Assembly: GCF_001425005.1 (NCBI RefSeq)
Contig: NZ_LMDB01000033.1
Span: 311,238-375,237, forward strand
Direction of reading: 5' to 3'
Source: Duganella sp. Root336D2
Lineage (GTDB): Bacteria > Pseudomonadota > Gammaproteobacteria > Burkholderiales > Burkholderiaceae_D
Length of the DNA: 64,000 nt
The notes under the pieces were generated by a model that did not search any database, was not told the DNA's origin, and worked only from the letters and a program-made list of their open reading frames with translations. The translations under genes were made by a program, and so were the position numbers. Within the stretch, counting starts at the first letter, position 1; each line of letters opens with the position of its first letter. This document shows positions 48,752-57,505 of this stretch, piece after piece.

Positions 48752-51058
48752 TCAGAAGGAGTAGTTCAGGCCCATCTTCACGGCACGGCCGCCGATCGAA
48801 CGCGCGGCATGGCCATCGCCCTCAACCTCGGTGTAGCCGATCTTGTTGGACAGGTTGTTGACGCTCAGCGACAGGCTCAGTTGCGTATTGAACTGGTAGC
48901 GTGCGAACAGGTTCACTGTGTGGAAGGCTGGCATGTTGATGGTGTTCGCATCGTCCGCCCACGAACGGCCGGTGCCAACCACGCTGCCGCCCACGGTCAG
49001 CGGACCGGCGTTGTAGCTCGGCGCGACCTGGTAGGTAATACGGGCCTGGCGGCGCGGCGTGCGGCCGATGGTGGACTCCTGCCCTGCGGCTGCACCCACG
49101 ATCTCGGCATCGGTCCAGGTCAGGCCGCCGTTGATGCGGAAGTCGCCAAGGCCCCACGCCGCTTCCAGCTCGGCGCCTTTGGCGTCGTAGCGGTTGGCAG
49201 TACTGATCTGGGTCGTGGCTTCGAAGTTCGATTCCGCAGTCTTGGCACGGAACAGGGTCAGGAAGGCGCTGGTACTGCCGGAGCGCCATTTCACCCCGCC
49301 CTCCACCTGCCGCACGGTGTTGATATTGATCGGCGCACTGCCATCGAGCGGAGTGCCGAACAGGATGCGGTCTGCGTTGAAAGCCACGCCATCGCTGACA
49401 CGGGCAAACAGCGCCAGGTCGCGATTGAGCTGGTAATTGCCGCCCACCGAGTACGAAGTGTGGTGGATCTTGTAGTCGACCAGTTGTTCGTTGGCCGGCT
49501 CGTACGCCAGGCCATTGGCGGCGATATTGGCACTACCATTGGCACGCTGGCGATCCTGGCGCACGCTGGCGTCAAAGTTCAACGGCCCCTTTTCCCAGCC
49601 CACGTTCAGGTAGGGCGAGAGCAGCTTGTACTCCATGTCCACCGCGCGCATGCAGCAGCCGCCGAAAGCCGGGCCGACATAACCGGGGGTGGCCGACGCG
49701 GTCTGCAGCAAGGCAGGCTTGTCGCCCGTGAGCTGCATCAGGTACTCATTGAAGTTCCAGGTCAGGCCCAGCTTCTGCAGCGAGGTGTACAGGCCGCCGG
49801 TGGTGGTCAACCTGCCGCCGTTGATGGCGAAGGTCTTGGCCAGCTTCAGGTCGTTCAGCGTGTTATCGGCATTGTCGATCGACGTATTGAACACCACGGC
49901 GGAGAAAGCCATGCCGTTGTAGGCCTTGCCCTTATCAGGGCCGCTGGCAATGATGTAATTTCCGGCCACGCCATTATTGGCGGGGAAGACGCCGAGGAAG
50001 CGGCCGCTGTTGTTCGACTTGCGGAAGCTGTCGCTCAGCGTGATGCCATTGCCCAGATCGAAGGAAGCGGCAAGGCCGAAGCTGTCGCTCTTCACGCGCA
50101 GGCCGTCGTTGACGTTGCTGGATGCCTTGCCATTTTCCCTGGTCAGCGCAATATCGCGCGTCCAGTATGGCGAATAGAAGGTGGTGTCGCGCGGGTCGAT
50201 GCCGGGGATTTCGCTGATGCGGCCATTGGTCACCCGTACCGGTACCGGCAACGCCGTCGGCGCCTTGTCATCCAGGTGCTTGAAGGACAGCCTGATCCAG
50301 CCATTCGCCAATTCCTGCGTGATGTTGCCGCGGACCTGGCCGCCTTCCTGCGTATTCATGCCGGTGTTGCGCTGGCCTTCGCCGCTGCGGTAATGGCCGC
50401 CGATGAAGAAGCGGGTCCTGTCGGCCAGGCGCCCGCCGTAGTCGAAGTCGTAGCGGGTTTCGTCGTAACCCAGGCCGCGCTGGATGCCGATATTGCCGCC
50501 CTGCTGTTCGCCGGTCTTGCTGATGAAGTTGATGATGCCGCCCGGCGAATTGGTGGCCAGGGTGGAGGCGGAACCGCCGCGCACCACTTCCAGGTGATCC
50601 AGCGCGCCGTCGATCTTCACGTAGCTGTCCGGTGTGATGAAGTTGAAATCGCCTGATTGCAGCACGGGCAGGCCATCCTCCTGCATCTGCACGTAGCGTG
50701 CACCGCCGGCGGAAATCGGCACGCCGCGCACGGTGATATTGGCATTGCCTTCGCCGCCCGAGGACTCGGCCCGCACGCCGGGCACAGAGCGCAGCACTTC
50801 GGCGGCGCTGGTTGGGGCGGACAGGGAAATGGCTTCCGGTTCCATCGTGCTGACCGAGACGCTGGAACGCATTTTTGAGCTGCGGCTGGCGGTACCTGTC
50901 ACCACCACGCGCTCGAGTTTCAGGCCGTCCGCCTGGGCGGCAGCCTGGCCATCGGCAGCTGAGGTTTGCGGGGCGGCTTCCTGCGCGAATGCAGGGTGGG
51001 CGAATGCAGCAGCGATGGCAGCAGCCATGCAGCCACGCTGGGCTGTACGTAAAACCAT
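48752..51058 (-). CDS. TonB-dependent receptor of the sucrose locus
   Basis: A 768-aa outer-membrane receptor with a signal peptide ending HPAFAQEA. A plug follows (VVVTGTASRSSKMRS, LRSVPGVRAES, LEVVRGGSASTLATNSPGG), and the barrel ends in KMGLNYSF. A GGAGGAG ribosome site precedes its ATG. It is the first gene of the operon with amylosucrase and the transporter, so it probably carries sucrose across the outer membrane like SuxA. A LacI-type operator lies about 90 bases upstream. Confidence 0.92.
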   Translation of the reverse strand: MVLRTAQRGCMAAAIAAAFAHPAFAQEAAPQTSAADGQAAAQADGLKLERVVVTGTASRSSKMRSSVSVSTMEPEAISLSAPTSAAEVLRSVPGVRAESSGGEGNANITVRGVPISAGGARYVQMQEDGLPVLQSGDFNFITPDSYVKIDGALDHLEVVRGGSASTLATNSPGGIINFISKTGEQQGGNIGIQRGLGYDETRYDFDYGGRLADRTRFFIGGHYRSGEGQRNTGMNTQEGGQVRGNITQELANGWIRLSFKHLDDKAPTALPVPVRVTNGRISEIPGIDPRDTTFYSPYWTRDIALTRENGKASSNVNDGLRVKSDSFGLAASFDLGNGITLSDSFRKSNNSGRFLGVFPANNGVAGNYIIASGPDKGKAYNGMAFSAVVFNTSIDNADNTLNDLKLAKTFAINGGRLTTTGGLYTSLQKLGLTWNFNEYLMQLTGDKPALLQTASATPGYVGPAFGGCCMRAVDMEYKLLSPYLNVGWEKGPLNFDASVRQDRQRANGSANIAANGLAYEPANEQLVDYKIHHTSYSVGGNYQLNRDLALFARVSDGVAFNADRILFGTPLDGSAPININTVRQVEGGVKWRSGSTSAFLTLFRAKTAESNFEATTQISTANRYDAKGAELEAAWGLGDFRINGGLTWTDAEIVGAAAGQESTIGRTPRRQARITYQVAPSYNAGPLTVGGSVVGTGRSWADDANTINMPAFHTVNLFARYQFNTQLSLSLSVNNLSNKIGYTEVEGDGHAARSIGGRAVKMGLNYSF

Positions 51059-51149
51059 TGTCTCCTCCGTTGATCGGGCTTATTCATCGGCCATTTGGCC
51101 GCGTCTGTTTATCTGCAGATGCCTCATTATTCATCAGCTTTTTGCAAAT

Positions 51150-51165
51150 TGCAATCGATTGCAAA
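51150..51165. promoter_or_regulatory. LacI-family operator, perfect palindrome TTGCAATCGATTGCAA
   Basis: A 16-bp perfect palindrome centred on CG sits in the 162-base gap between the regulator and receptor genes, about 92 bases before the receptor start. Its TGCAA...TTGCA arms fit LacI/GalR-type operators. Further TTTGCAAA repeats flank it (51141-51148 and 51172-51179). It is probably the binding site of the adjacent LacI-type repressor. Confidence 0.8.
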
Positions 51166-51205
51166 GATTATTTGCAAAACGCCAGTGCGCGAGCAATTTA
51201 CGCAA

Positions 51206-51222
51206 TGCAAACGGTTGTAATT
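51206..51222. promoter_or_regulatory. Second, imperfect LacI-type operator
   Basis: ATGCAAACGGTTGTAAT, with a central CG, resembles the main operator with three mismatches. It lies at the very 3' end of the lacI gene. Two sites about 56 bp apart could allow looping or cooperative repression. Exact position may be off by one base. Confidence 0.5.
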
Positions 51223-52246
51223 AAAGCGAACTGGCGCGCTGAATCAGGGAGGTAGGGAGTTCGATCGAGTGGGCCGCCTGGCCTTCGGTCTGGGCCAGCA
51301 AGGCCGCCACCATGGCACGCCCGGCTTCCTGCACGGGCTGGCGCACCGTGGTCAAAGGAGGATGGAAATAGGAAGACAGTTCGATATCGTCGTAGCCGAC
51401 CACCGCCACCTCGCCCGGCACCGAGCGTCCTTGCTCGCGCAAGGCGTTGATGGTCATCATGCCCAGCAAGTCGGAGCAGGCAAACACCGCGTCGTACTGC
51501 ACGCCGCGCCGTGCCAGTTCGGCCACAGCTTCACGCCCACCCTCCGGCAGGAAGGAGGCGGCCACGCACAGTTCGGGCTTGATCGCGATGCCGGCCGACT
51601 GCAAAGCCGCGCAATAGCCGCGATAGCGCTGTTCGACTTCGGGCAGGCGCGTGTCGCCGAAAAAGGCGATGCGGCGCCGCCCCTCTGCCAGCAAATGCCC
51701 GGCAGCCAGGCGGCCTCCGCTCAGGTTATCGCCGCCCACCGTGCAATACAGTTGCTGCGGCAGCTGCGCGCCCCACACCACCAGCGGCACATGGCGCGCC
51801 GCCATTTCGTTCAACTGGTCGTGATGGCCCCACTGGCCGATCAGGATGATGCCGATCGCGCGGCCGGTATCGAACGGCGTGGCAGCCGTGTCGAGCTGCT
51901 CGGCATCGACGCGCGAGAGCAGCATGTCGAAGCCCTGCTCCGTCAGCGCATCGGCCAGGGAGCCGATCATCGACAGGAAGAAGGGATCGGAAAGGCTCTG
52001 GTGCACCTTGGTGTCGGACGGCACCACCACCGCCACCGAGCGGTTCTGCTTCAGCCGCAGGTTCTGCGCGCCGACATTGATGGTGTACTTGAGCGAACGC
52101 GCCAGCTCCATGATGCGGGTGCGCGTTTCCTCGTTGACCAGCTTACTGCCGGCCAGCGCACGCGATACCGTGGAGGTGGACACCCCCGCCAGGCGGGCAA
52201 TGTCCGCCATCTGCAGGCGTTCCTGGGACGGTGGCTTGGCTGCCAT
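51221..52246 (-). CDS. LacI-family transcriptional regulator of the sucrose locus
   Basis: A 341-aa regulator. Its N-terminal HTH reads MADIARLAGVSTSTVSRALA (residues 13-32), with the hinge near residue 60. A periplasmic-binding-protein-like effector domain (roughly 65-330) follows. It lies immediately upstream of the TonB-receptor operon and next to two LacI-type operators, so it probably represses the sux-like genes and is released by sucrose or a product. It resembles SuxR by position. It starts 12 bases after the GST stop, so some read-through from the GST gene is possible. Confidence 0.92.
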   Translation of the reverse strand: MAAKPPSQERLQMADIARLAGVSTSTVSRALAGSKLVNEETRTRIMELARSLKYTINVGAQNLRLKQNRSVAVVVPSDTKVHQSLSDPFFLSMIGSLADALTEQGFDMLLSRVDAEQLDTAATPFDTGRAIGIILIGQWGHHDQLNEMAARHVPLVVWGAQLPQQLYCTVGGDNLSGGRLAAGHLLAEGRRRIAFFGDTRLPEVEQRYRGYCAALQSAGIAIKPELCVAASFLPEGGREAVAELARRGVQYDAVFACSDLLGMMTINALREQGRSVPGEVAVVGYDDIELSSYFHPPLTTVRQPVQEAGRAMVAALLAQTEGQAAHSIELPTSLIQRASSL

Positions 52247-52258
52247 GCGGGGCGGCGC

Positions 52259-52870
52259 TTACGCCTGCGGTACGGTGTCTTTGAAGGATTGGCGCTCGGA
52301 CAGCTTGTCGAACAGGCGGCCCAGGTTCGGATGCCTGCTGCGCCAGTCGATTTCCGGGAAGCGGAAGCTCAGCCAGCCCAGGCAGCAGCCGACAGCGACG
52401 TCGGCCAGCGAGTAATGGTTACCGGCGCACCAAGGGTCGTCATCGAGTCGCTCGGCCATGGAAGCCAGCCCCAATTCCACCTTGAGCATCTGGCGTGCGA
52501 TCCAGGATTCACTCTGCAGCTCTTGCGGGCGCTGGTTGCGCTCCAGGCGCATCAGCACGGCGGCATCGAGCACGCCGTCAGCCAGCGCTTCCCAGCACTT
52601 GACGTTGGCGCGTTCGCGGCCATTCGGCGGCAGCAGCTTGGACACCGGCGACACCGAATCCAGGTACTCGACGATCACGCGCGAATCCTGCATGGCATAG
52701 CCGTCTTCCATGATCAGGCATGGCACTTTGCCAAGCGGATTCAGTTTCTGGATGGTGGTGTCCGGCGCCCAGACGTTTTCCAGTTCCAGTTGATAGTCGA
52801 GTTTTTTTTCCGCCAGGACGACACGAACCTTGCGTACATAAGGGCTGGCGAGAGAACCGATTAGTTTCAT
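52259..52870 (-). CDS. Glutathione S-transferase
   Basis: A 203-aa GST from the ATG at 52870 (MKLIGSLASPYVRKVRVVLA); the much longer open frame upstream is a shadow of purB. The thioredoxin-like domain has LNPLGKVPCLIMEDG and QDSRVIVEYLD. The C-terminal helical domain includes the N-capping box in NHYSLADVAVGCCLGW. It is likely a cytosolic detoxification enzyme. It precedes lacI by 12 bases and is divergent from purB. Confidence 0.92.
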   Translation of the reverse strand: MKLIGSLASPYVRKVRVVLAEKKLDYQLELENVWAPDTTIQKLNPLGKVPCLIMEDGYAMQDSRVIVEYLDSVSPVSKLLPPNGRERANVKCWEALADGVLDAAVLMRLERNQRPQELQSESWIARQMLKVELGLASMAERLDDDPWCAGNHYSLADVAVGCCLGWLSFRFPEIDWRSRHPNLGRLFDKLSERQSFKDTVPQA

Positions 52871-53002
52871 AGATGCTGAAAGTGGAGAATTAGACAACAG
52901 TATAGCATCGCGCCCAGATAGCAGGCGCAGCGGAGTGGCCGGGGGGACGACGACCGGCCAATGGTAAAATCCTGTTTTTTCCCGCCTCCTCCCAGCCTTA
53001 TC

Positions 53003-54376
53003 ATGACAACTCCTTACTCCACCCTGTCGGCCCTGTCCCCGCTGGACGGCCGTTATGCTTCGAAAACCGACAAGCTGCGTCCGATCCTGTCCGAGTCCGG
53101 CTTCATGCACCACCGCGTGAAGGTCGAAATCGCGTGGCTGCAAGCGCTGTCCCTGGCTGGTTTCGCCGAAATCAAGCCATTCTCCGCTGCCGGCACCGCC
53201 CTGCTGGACAAGCTGGCTGCCGAGTTCAGCGAAGCCGATGCCGCCCGCATCAAGGAAATCGAAGCCGTCACCAACCATGACGTAAAGGCTGTGGAGTACT
53301 GGCTGAAGGAAAAAGTGAAAGACGTGCCTGAGCTGGTGGCCGCCTCCGAGTTCATCCACTTTGCCTGCACTTCGGAAGACATCAACAACACCTCGCACGG
53401 CATGATGCTGAAGGCAGCGCGCGACGGCGTGATGGTGCCGGCCCTGAACGGCCTGGTGGCCCGCCTGAAAGAAATCGCCCACGCCAACGCCGAGCTGCCG
53501 ATGCTGAGCCGCACCCACGGCCAGACCGCCAGCCCGACCACCCTGGGCAAGGAATTCGCCAACGTGATCGCCCGCCTGCAGCGCGCCATCGAGCGTATCG
53601 CCAAGGTGGAAATCCTGGGCAAGATGAATGGCGCCGTAGGCAACTACAACGCCCACCTGTCGGCTTACCCATCGTTCGACTGGCCAGCATTTTCCAAAAA
53701 CGTGATCGAGCAGCGCCTGGGCCTGGTGTTCAACCCGTACACCATCCAGATCGAACCGCACGACTACATGGCCGAGCTGTTCGACGCGTTCGCCCGCGCC
53801 AACACCATCCTGCTCGACCTGAACCGCGATATCTGGACCTATGTGTCGCTGGGCTACTTCAAGCAGAAGCTGAAGGCCGGCGAAATCGGCTCTTCGACCA
53901 TGCCGCACAAGGTCAACCCGATCGACTTCGAAAACTCGGAAGGCAACCTGGGCCTGGCCAATGCCGTGCTGAAGCACCTGTCTGAAAAACTGCCTGTGTC
54001 GCGCATGCAACGCGACCTGACCGATTCGACCGTGCTGCGCAATATTGGCGTCGGTCTCGGCTACACCCTGCTGGCATACGATTCGTGCCTGCGCGGCCTG
54101 AACAAGCTGGAAGTCAATCCTGCCCGCCTGGCAGCGGACCTGGACGCGTCGTGGGAAGTGCTGGCGGAGCCGGTGCAGACGGTGATGCGCCGTTATGGCA
54201 TCGAGAACCCGTACGAGCAACTGAAGGAACTGACCCGCGGCAAGGGTATTACCAAGGAAGCGCTGCGCGAGTTCATCACCAATCTGGCGATTCCGCAAGA
54301 AGCCAAGGAGCAATTGCTGGCCATGACGCCAGGTAATTACATCGGTATTGCTGCTGCGCTGGCGAAAGCCATCTAA
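53003..54376 (+). CDS. purB: Adenylosuccinate lyase
   Basis: Catalyses two fumarate-releasing steps in purine synthesis (SAICAR to AICAR, and adenylosuccinate to AMP). It has 457 aa from the ATG at 53003. Landmarks are LSALSPLDGRYASKTDKLR, the first catalytic-His region SRTHGQTASPTTLGKEF and the signature loop GSSTMPHKVNPIDFEN around residue 295. The upstream in-frame extension is not supported by a ribosome site. Its stop TAA is the first part of a palindromic element. Confidence 0.97.
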   Translation: MTTPYSTLSALSPLDGRYASKTDKLRPILSESGFMHHRVKVEIAWLQALSLAGFAEIKPFSAAGTALLDKLAAEFSEADAARIKEIEAVTNHDVKAVEYWLKEKVKDVPELVAASEFIHFACTSEDINNTSHGMMLKAARDGVMVPALNGLVARLKEIAHANAELPMLSRTHGQTASPTTLGKEFANVIARLQRAIERIAKVEILGKMNGAVGNYNAHLSAYPSFDWPAFSKNVIEQRLGLVFNPYTIQIEPHDYMAELFDAFARANTILLDLNRDIWTYVSLGYFKQKLKAGEIGSSTMPHKVNPIDFENSEGNLGLANAVLKHLSEKLPVSRMQRDLTDSTVLRNIGVGLGYTLLAYDSCLRGLNKLEVNPARLAADLDASWEVLAEPVQTVMRRYGIENPYEQLKELTRGKGITKEALREFITNLAIPQEAKEQLLAMTPGNYIGIAAALAKAI

Positions 54377-54450
54377 ACCGGTAAACCAGGGCCTGACCCG
54401 CAGGGTCAGACCCTGAATGATTTCGCGGCCGCGGCCGAATTACCGGTTTT
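54375..54450. repeat. Palindromic intergenic element, ACCGGT family (copy 3)
   Basis: Left arm AAACCGGTAAACC (54375-54387), overlapping the purB stop, and right arm TTACCGGTTTT (ending 54450). An inner inverted pair GGGCCTGACCC/GGGTCAGACCC lies at 54389-54399/54403-54413, with a GC-rich palindrome CGCGGCCGCGGCCG in the middle. This is the only copy in a tandem rather than convergent junction (purB to cytochrome b561). Confidence 0.8.
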
Positions 54451-54523
54451 AAGCAAGCTGTAAGCAAGTTAAGTTACCCTCTGGTATATTAGTTCTAACA
54501 CGTACTATCTACCAAGGGTCACA

Positions 54524-55048
54524 ATGGAACGCTACTCACGAACCGCAATTGCGCTGCACTGGCTGATCGCCGTGCTGATCGTAGCCGCGTTCATCCTCGG
54601 CCTGGTGATGACCGACATCCCCGGCCTGACCCCGACCAAGCTCAAATACTATTCCTGGCACAAATGGATGGGCATCACCGTGCTCGCCCTGGCCGCCTGC
54701 CGCCTGCTGTGGCGCCTGAATCAAAAGCCGCCTGCGCTGCCGGTCTCCATGACCCAGGGCCAGAAAAAAGCCGCCGAAGCTGGCCACTGGTTCCTCTACT
54801 TCCTGATGTTCGCCGTGCCGATTTCCGGCTACCTGTACACCACCGCCGCCGGCGTGCCAGTGGTCTACTTCGGCATGTTCAAGATTCCGTCCCTGTTTGA
54901 AGCCAGCCCGGCCCTCAAGGAAATCCTGAAACCGGTACATTACTGGCTGAACATGCTGCTCGCCGCCGTTGTCATCGGCCACGTTGCGGCAGCGCTGAAA
55001 CACCAATTCATCGACAAGGACGGCCTGCTCAAGCGCATGCTGCCATAA
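54524..55048 (+). CDS. Cytochrome b561 family protein
   Basis: A 174-aa di-haem membrane protein with four helices. His ligands are likely in ALHWLIAVLI (first helix), YSWHKWMGITVLALAA (second), and two more in the later helices (AGHWFLYFLMF, VIGHVAAALKHQF). It could shuttle electrons between quinol and periplasmic acceptors. It precedes two YceI genes by 15 bases, the common cytochrome b561-YceI arrangement linked to isoprenoid quinol chemistry or stress. Confidence 0.92.
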   Translation: MERYSRTAIALHWLIAVLIVAAFILGLVMTDIPGLTPTKLKYYSWHKWMGITVLALAACRLLWRLNQKPPALPVSMTQGQKKAAEAGHWFLYFLMFAVPISGYLYTTAAGVPVVYFGMFKIPSLFEASPALKEILKPVHYWLNMLLAAVVIGHVAAALKHQFIDKDGLLKRMLP

Positions 55049-55063
55049 CCTGGAGCCACACCC

Positions 55064-55609
55064 ATGAAGAAAAGCGTATTACTGGCCGCCCTGCTGGCCG
55101 TGGCGGCTGCAGCCAGCGCCGCCGTGCTGAAAGCCGATCCTGCCAAGAGCAGCGTATCGGCCGTGTTCAAGCAAATGAACGTGCCGATCGAATCGAAGTT
55201 CAAGAAGCACAATATTGTCATCGACTACAACGCTGCCGCGCCCGACACATCCAAGGCTACGGTCGAAATCGAGACCGCCAGCCTGGACCTGGGCGAAGCC
55301 GAAATGAATGCGGAAGTAGCCAAGAAAGACTGGTTCAACTCCGCCCAGTTCCCGAAAGCCACCTTCGTCTCCTCCGCAATCAAGAGCGCCGGCCCGGGCA
55401 AGCTGAATGTCAGCGGCAAGCTGACCATCAAAGGCAAGGCCGCCGATGTGACCTTCCCGATTACCGTCAAAGCCGACGGCGGCAAGCAAGTATTCGATGG
55501 CGCACTGCCGATCAAGCGCCTGGCCTTCAACGTCGGTGAAGGCGAATGGAAGGACACCGGCATGGTTGCTGACGAAGTGACCATCAAGTTCCACGTAGTA
55601 GCTCAATAA
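55064..55609 (+). CDS. YceI family periplasmic protein (copy 1)
   Basis: A 181-aa exported lipocalin-like protein. Its signal peptide ends at AAASAAV. The YceI fold follows, with DPAKSSVSAVFKQMNVPIES and LTIKGKAADVTFPITVK. Family members bind polyisoprenoids in a beta-barrel pocket. It lies between cytochrome b561 and a second YceI gene, with 15-base gaps on both sides. The start is supported by TGGAG. Confidence 0.92.
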   Translation: MKKSVLLAALLAVAAAASAAVLKADPAKSSVSAVFKQMNVPIESKFKKHNIVIDYNAAAPDTSKATVEIETASLDLGEAEMNAEVAKKDWFNSAQFPKATFVSSAIKSAGPGKLNVSGKLTIKGKAADVTFPITVKADGGKQVFDGALPIKRLAFNVGEGEWKDTGMVADEVTIKFHVVAQ

Positions 55610-55624
55610 ACCCCTGGAGACACA

Positions 55625-56191
55625 ATGAAACTGAAGTTCCTGACCGCCGCCTTGCTGGCCGTATCGGCTGTTGCCGCCAACGCCGCGACTTATAAAATCG
55701 ACCCGACCCATACCTACCCGAGCTTCGAAGCCGACCATATGGGCTTGTCGGTCTGGCGCGGCAAGTTCGACAAGACCAGCGGCACCATCCAGATGGACCT
55801 CGCGGCCAAGACCGGCAGTATGGACATCACCATTGACGCGGCCTCGATCGATTTCGGCATGGACAAGATGAACTCGCACGCCAAGTCGCCGGAAATGTTC
55901 AACGTCGAGAAATTCCCGGACGTGACCTACAAGGGCAAGCACTTCAAATTCGAAGGCGACAAGCTGGTGGCCGTGGAAGGCGAACTGACCATGCTGGGCG
56001 TGACCAAGCCGGTCACCCTGAAAGTCAACAAGTTCAAGTGCATCATGCACCCACGCTACAAGCGCGAAGTCTGCGGCGCCGACGCGACGGCTGAATTCAA
56101 GCGCACCGATTTCGGCCTGAACTACGCCACCCCGGCCTTCGCTCCCGAAGTGAAGCTGGCGATCCAGGTCGAAGCCATCAAAGACGAGTAA
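55625..56191 (+). CDS. YceI family periplasmic protein (copy 2)
   Basis: A 188-aa YceI protein with signal peptide (ending AVAANAATY) and DPTHTYPSFEADHMGLSVWR, then LTMLGVTKPVTLKVNKFKC with two Cys (KCIMHPRYKREVC) that could form a disulfide. Divergence from copy 1 is large, suggesting distinct ligands. Its TAA is the left end of a palindromic element. Confidence 0.92.
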   Translation: MKLKFLTAALLAVSAVAANAATYKIDPTHTYPSFEADHMGLSVWRGKFDKTSGTIQMDLAAKTGSMDITIDAASIDFGMDKMNSHAKSPEMFNVEKFPDVTYKGKHFKFEGDKLVAVEGELTMLGVTKPVTLKVNKFKCIMHPRYKREVCGADATAEFKRTDFGLNYATPAFAPEVKLAIQVEAIKDE

Positions 56192-56280
56192 AAATGTCCA
56201 CCTCGGGGTCAGGAACAGAAGTGGACATTTCCGCGAGGAATGTCCACATTCGTTCCTGACCCCATGGTGCACATTTTTTA
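56189..56280. repeat. Palindromic intergenic element, TGTCCAC family
   Basis: A nested palindrome of about 92 bp. Outer arms AAAATGTCCACC (left) and GGTGCACATTTT (right) enclose GGGGTCAGGAAC/GTTCCTGACCCC and an inner perfect hairpin GTGGACATT/AATGTCCAC (56221-56229/56239-56247). It fills the convergent junction between the second yceI gene and the glycine-rich stress gene. Its ends supply both stop codons (TAA at 56189-56191 and TTA at 56278-56280). Confidence 0.82.
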
Positions 56281-57375
56281 CGGCAATTCTCGCTCGTAAG
56301 CGGCACGCACCGCATCCCTGGCATGTTCCCATGCCATGCGCGATTTACCCTTCACTGATTCCCAATCACGTTCCAGCTGGTCTTTCAGCTCTTCCCACGT
56401 GCCGCGATAGCGCTGGCGCGCGGTGTAGCCGAGCATATAGGCCGGCTCGTAATCGTCGTAATCGAAGGTGGGATCGAAGTAGGCCTCGTTGCGGTAGTGG
56501 TCCTGCCAGTAAACCCGTTCTTCGCTCGGGTTGAGCAAGGTTCCGATGCCCTGCCCGGCCATGCCGCCGGCCAGGGCGCCAATCGCGCCACCCGCCGCCA
56601 TGCCGATCGGGCCGGCCGCTGCGCCAGCCGCAATGCCTGCAGCGGCGCCGCCGCCGGCACCGACACCGGTGGCCAGGTTATGGTCATCTTCATCGTCCTC
56701 CAGTTGCGGGTTGACGATTTCCGCCGTGCCCTTGCCGACAAAGGCGCCAGCCACGCCGCCAATCACGGCGCCGGCAACCATGCCCGGCAGCCCGGCCGGT
56801 GAACCGGCAGCAGCGCCGGCCAGCGCACCGCCCGTTGTCCCGACGCCGACGCCGACCACGTGCTCGCCTTCGCTCTCTTTCCACGCGCTTTCAATATCGG
56901 CCGCATCGACCGAATCACGGGTCTGCACACCCATCAGGATGCCGCCGGAGCGGATTCCTTCCTCATAGTGCGTGAGGCGCTCCTCCGGGATGCCGGCGCC
57001 GATCAGGGCGCCCATCAGCCCCCCGGCTACGCCGCCAGCGCCGGCACCGGCCAGCGCGGCCGCCAGCGGGCCGGCAACCACGATGCCAAGTCCCGGCAGT
57101 ACCAGGGTGGTGCCCACTGCCGCCACGGCAGCGAGGGCGGCGCCAATCGCGCCGCCAACGCTGGCGCCAATGCCGGCACCTTCCCCTGCTTTCGAACCCA
57201 GTTCCGTCTCCGCCTGGCCATTGAAATAGCGCTGGCGGGTATCGTCGCTCATGACGACGTTGATATCGTCCTTGCCATAACCGCGGGAAGTGGCGTGCTG
57301 CCAGGCACGTTCGGCACTGTTGCGATCACGAAACAGGCCGGTCACCATACGGGATTGCTTGTCTGCAGTCTTCAT
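56278..57375 (-). CDS. Glycine-zipper-rich stress protein, unknown
   Basis: A 365-aa protein (start MKTADKQSRM chosen because a GGGGGAAT site precedes it). An N-terminal domain of about 55 residues (VTGLFRDRNSAERAW, DDINVVMSDD) resembles that of general stress proteins. Two long Ala/Gly-rich blocks with regular GxxxG spacing (about 67-140 and 170-285), separated by an acidic loop, follow. A C-terminal amphipathic charged helix resembles YtxH/CsbD-like tails. It could associate with membranes through glycine zippers. It is divergent from the glsB-type gene, which supports a stress role. Function is unknown. Confidence 0.75.
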   Translation of the reverse strand: MKTADKQSRMVTGLFRDRNSAERAWQHATSRGYGKDDINVVMSDDTRQRYFNGQAETELGSKAGEGAGIGASVGGAIGAALAAVAAVGTTLVLPGLGIVVAGPLAAALAGAGAGGVAGGLMGALIGAGIPEERLTHYEEGIRSGGILMGVQTRDSVDAADIESAWKESEGEHVVGVGVGTTGGALAGAAAGSPAGLPGMVAGAVIGGVAGAFVGKGTAEIVNPQLEDDEDDHNLATGVGAGGGAAAGIAAGAAAGPIGMAAGGAIGALAGGMAGQGIGTLLNPSEERVYWQDHYRNEAYFDPTFDYDDYEPAYMLGYTARQRYRGTWEELKDQLERDWESVKGKSRMAWEHARDAVRAAYERELP

Positions 57376-57471
57376 GGGAATTCCCCCTTTTTGCATGAGT
57401 CCAGCACACGATAGGCCGCGGCGTCCTGCAAATCTGTACGTTCGCGCACGGAATATCCGCCCGCGCGTGTC

Positions 57472-57505
57472 CTACACTGGAACCATCAACAATAAAGGGG
57501 GTGAT
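57472..57505 (+). promoter_or_regulatory. Possible sigma-S promoter and ribosome site of glsB-type gene
   Basis: CTACACT (57472-57478) matches the extended -10 typical of sigma-S promoters. A strong ribosome site AAAGGGGG lies just before the ATG at 57506. The adjacent genes look stress-related, which fits, but no -35 is evident. Confidence 0.45.

Noticed and set aside
52871..54313. Long N-terminal extension of the GST at 52259-52870
   Set aside because: It is antisense to purB; the GST domain begins exactly at the ATG at 52870.
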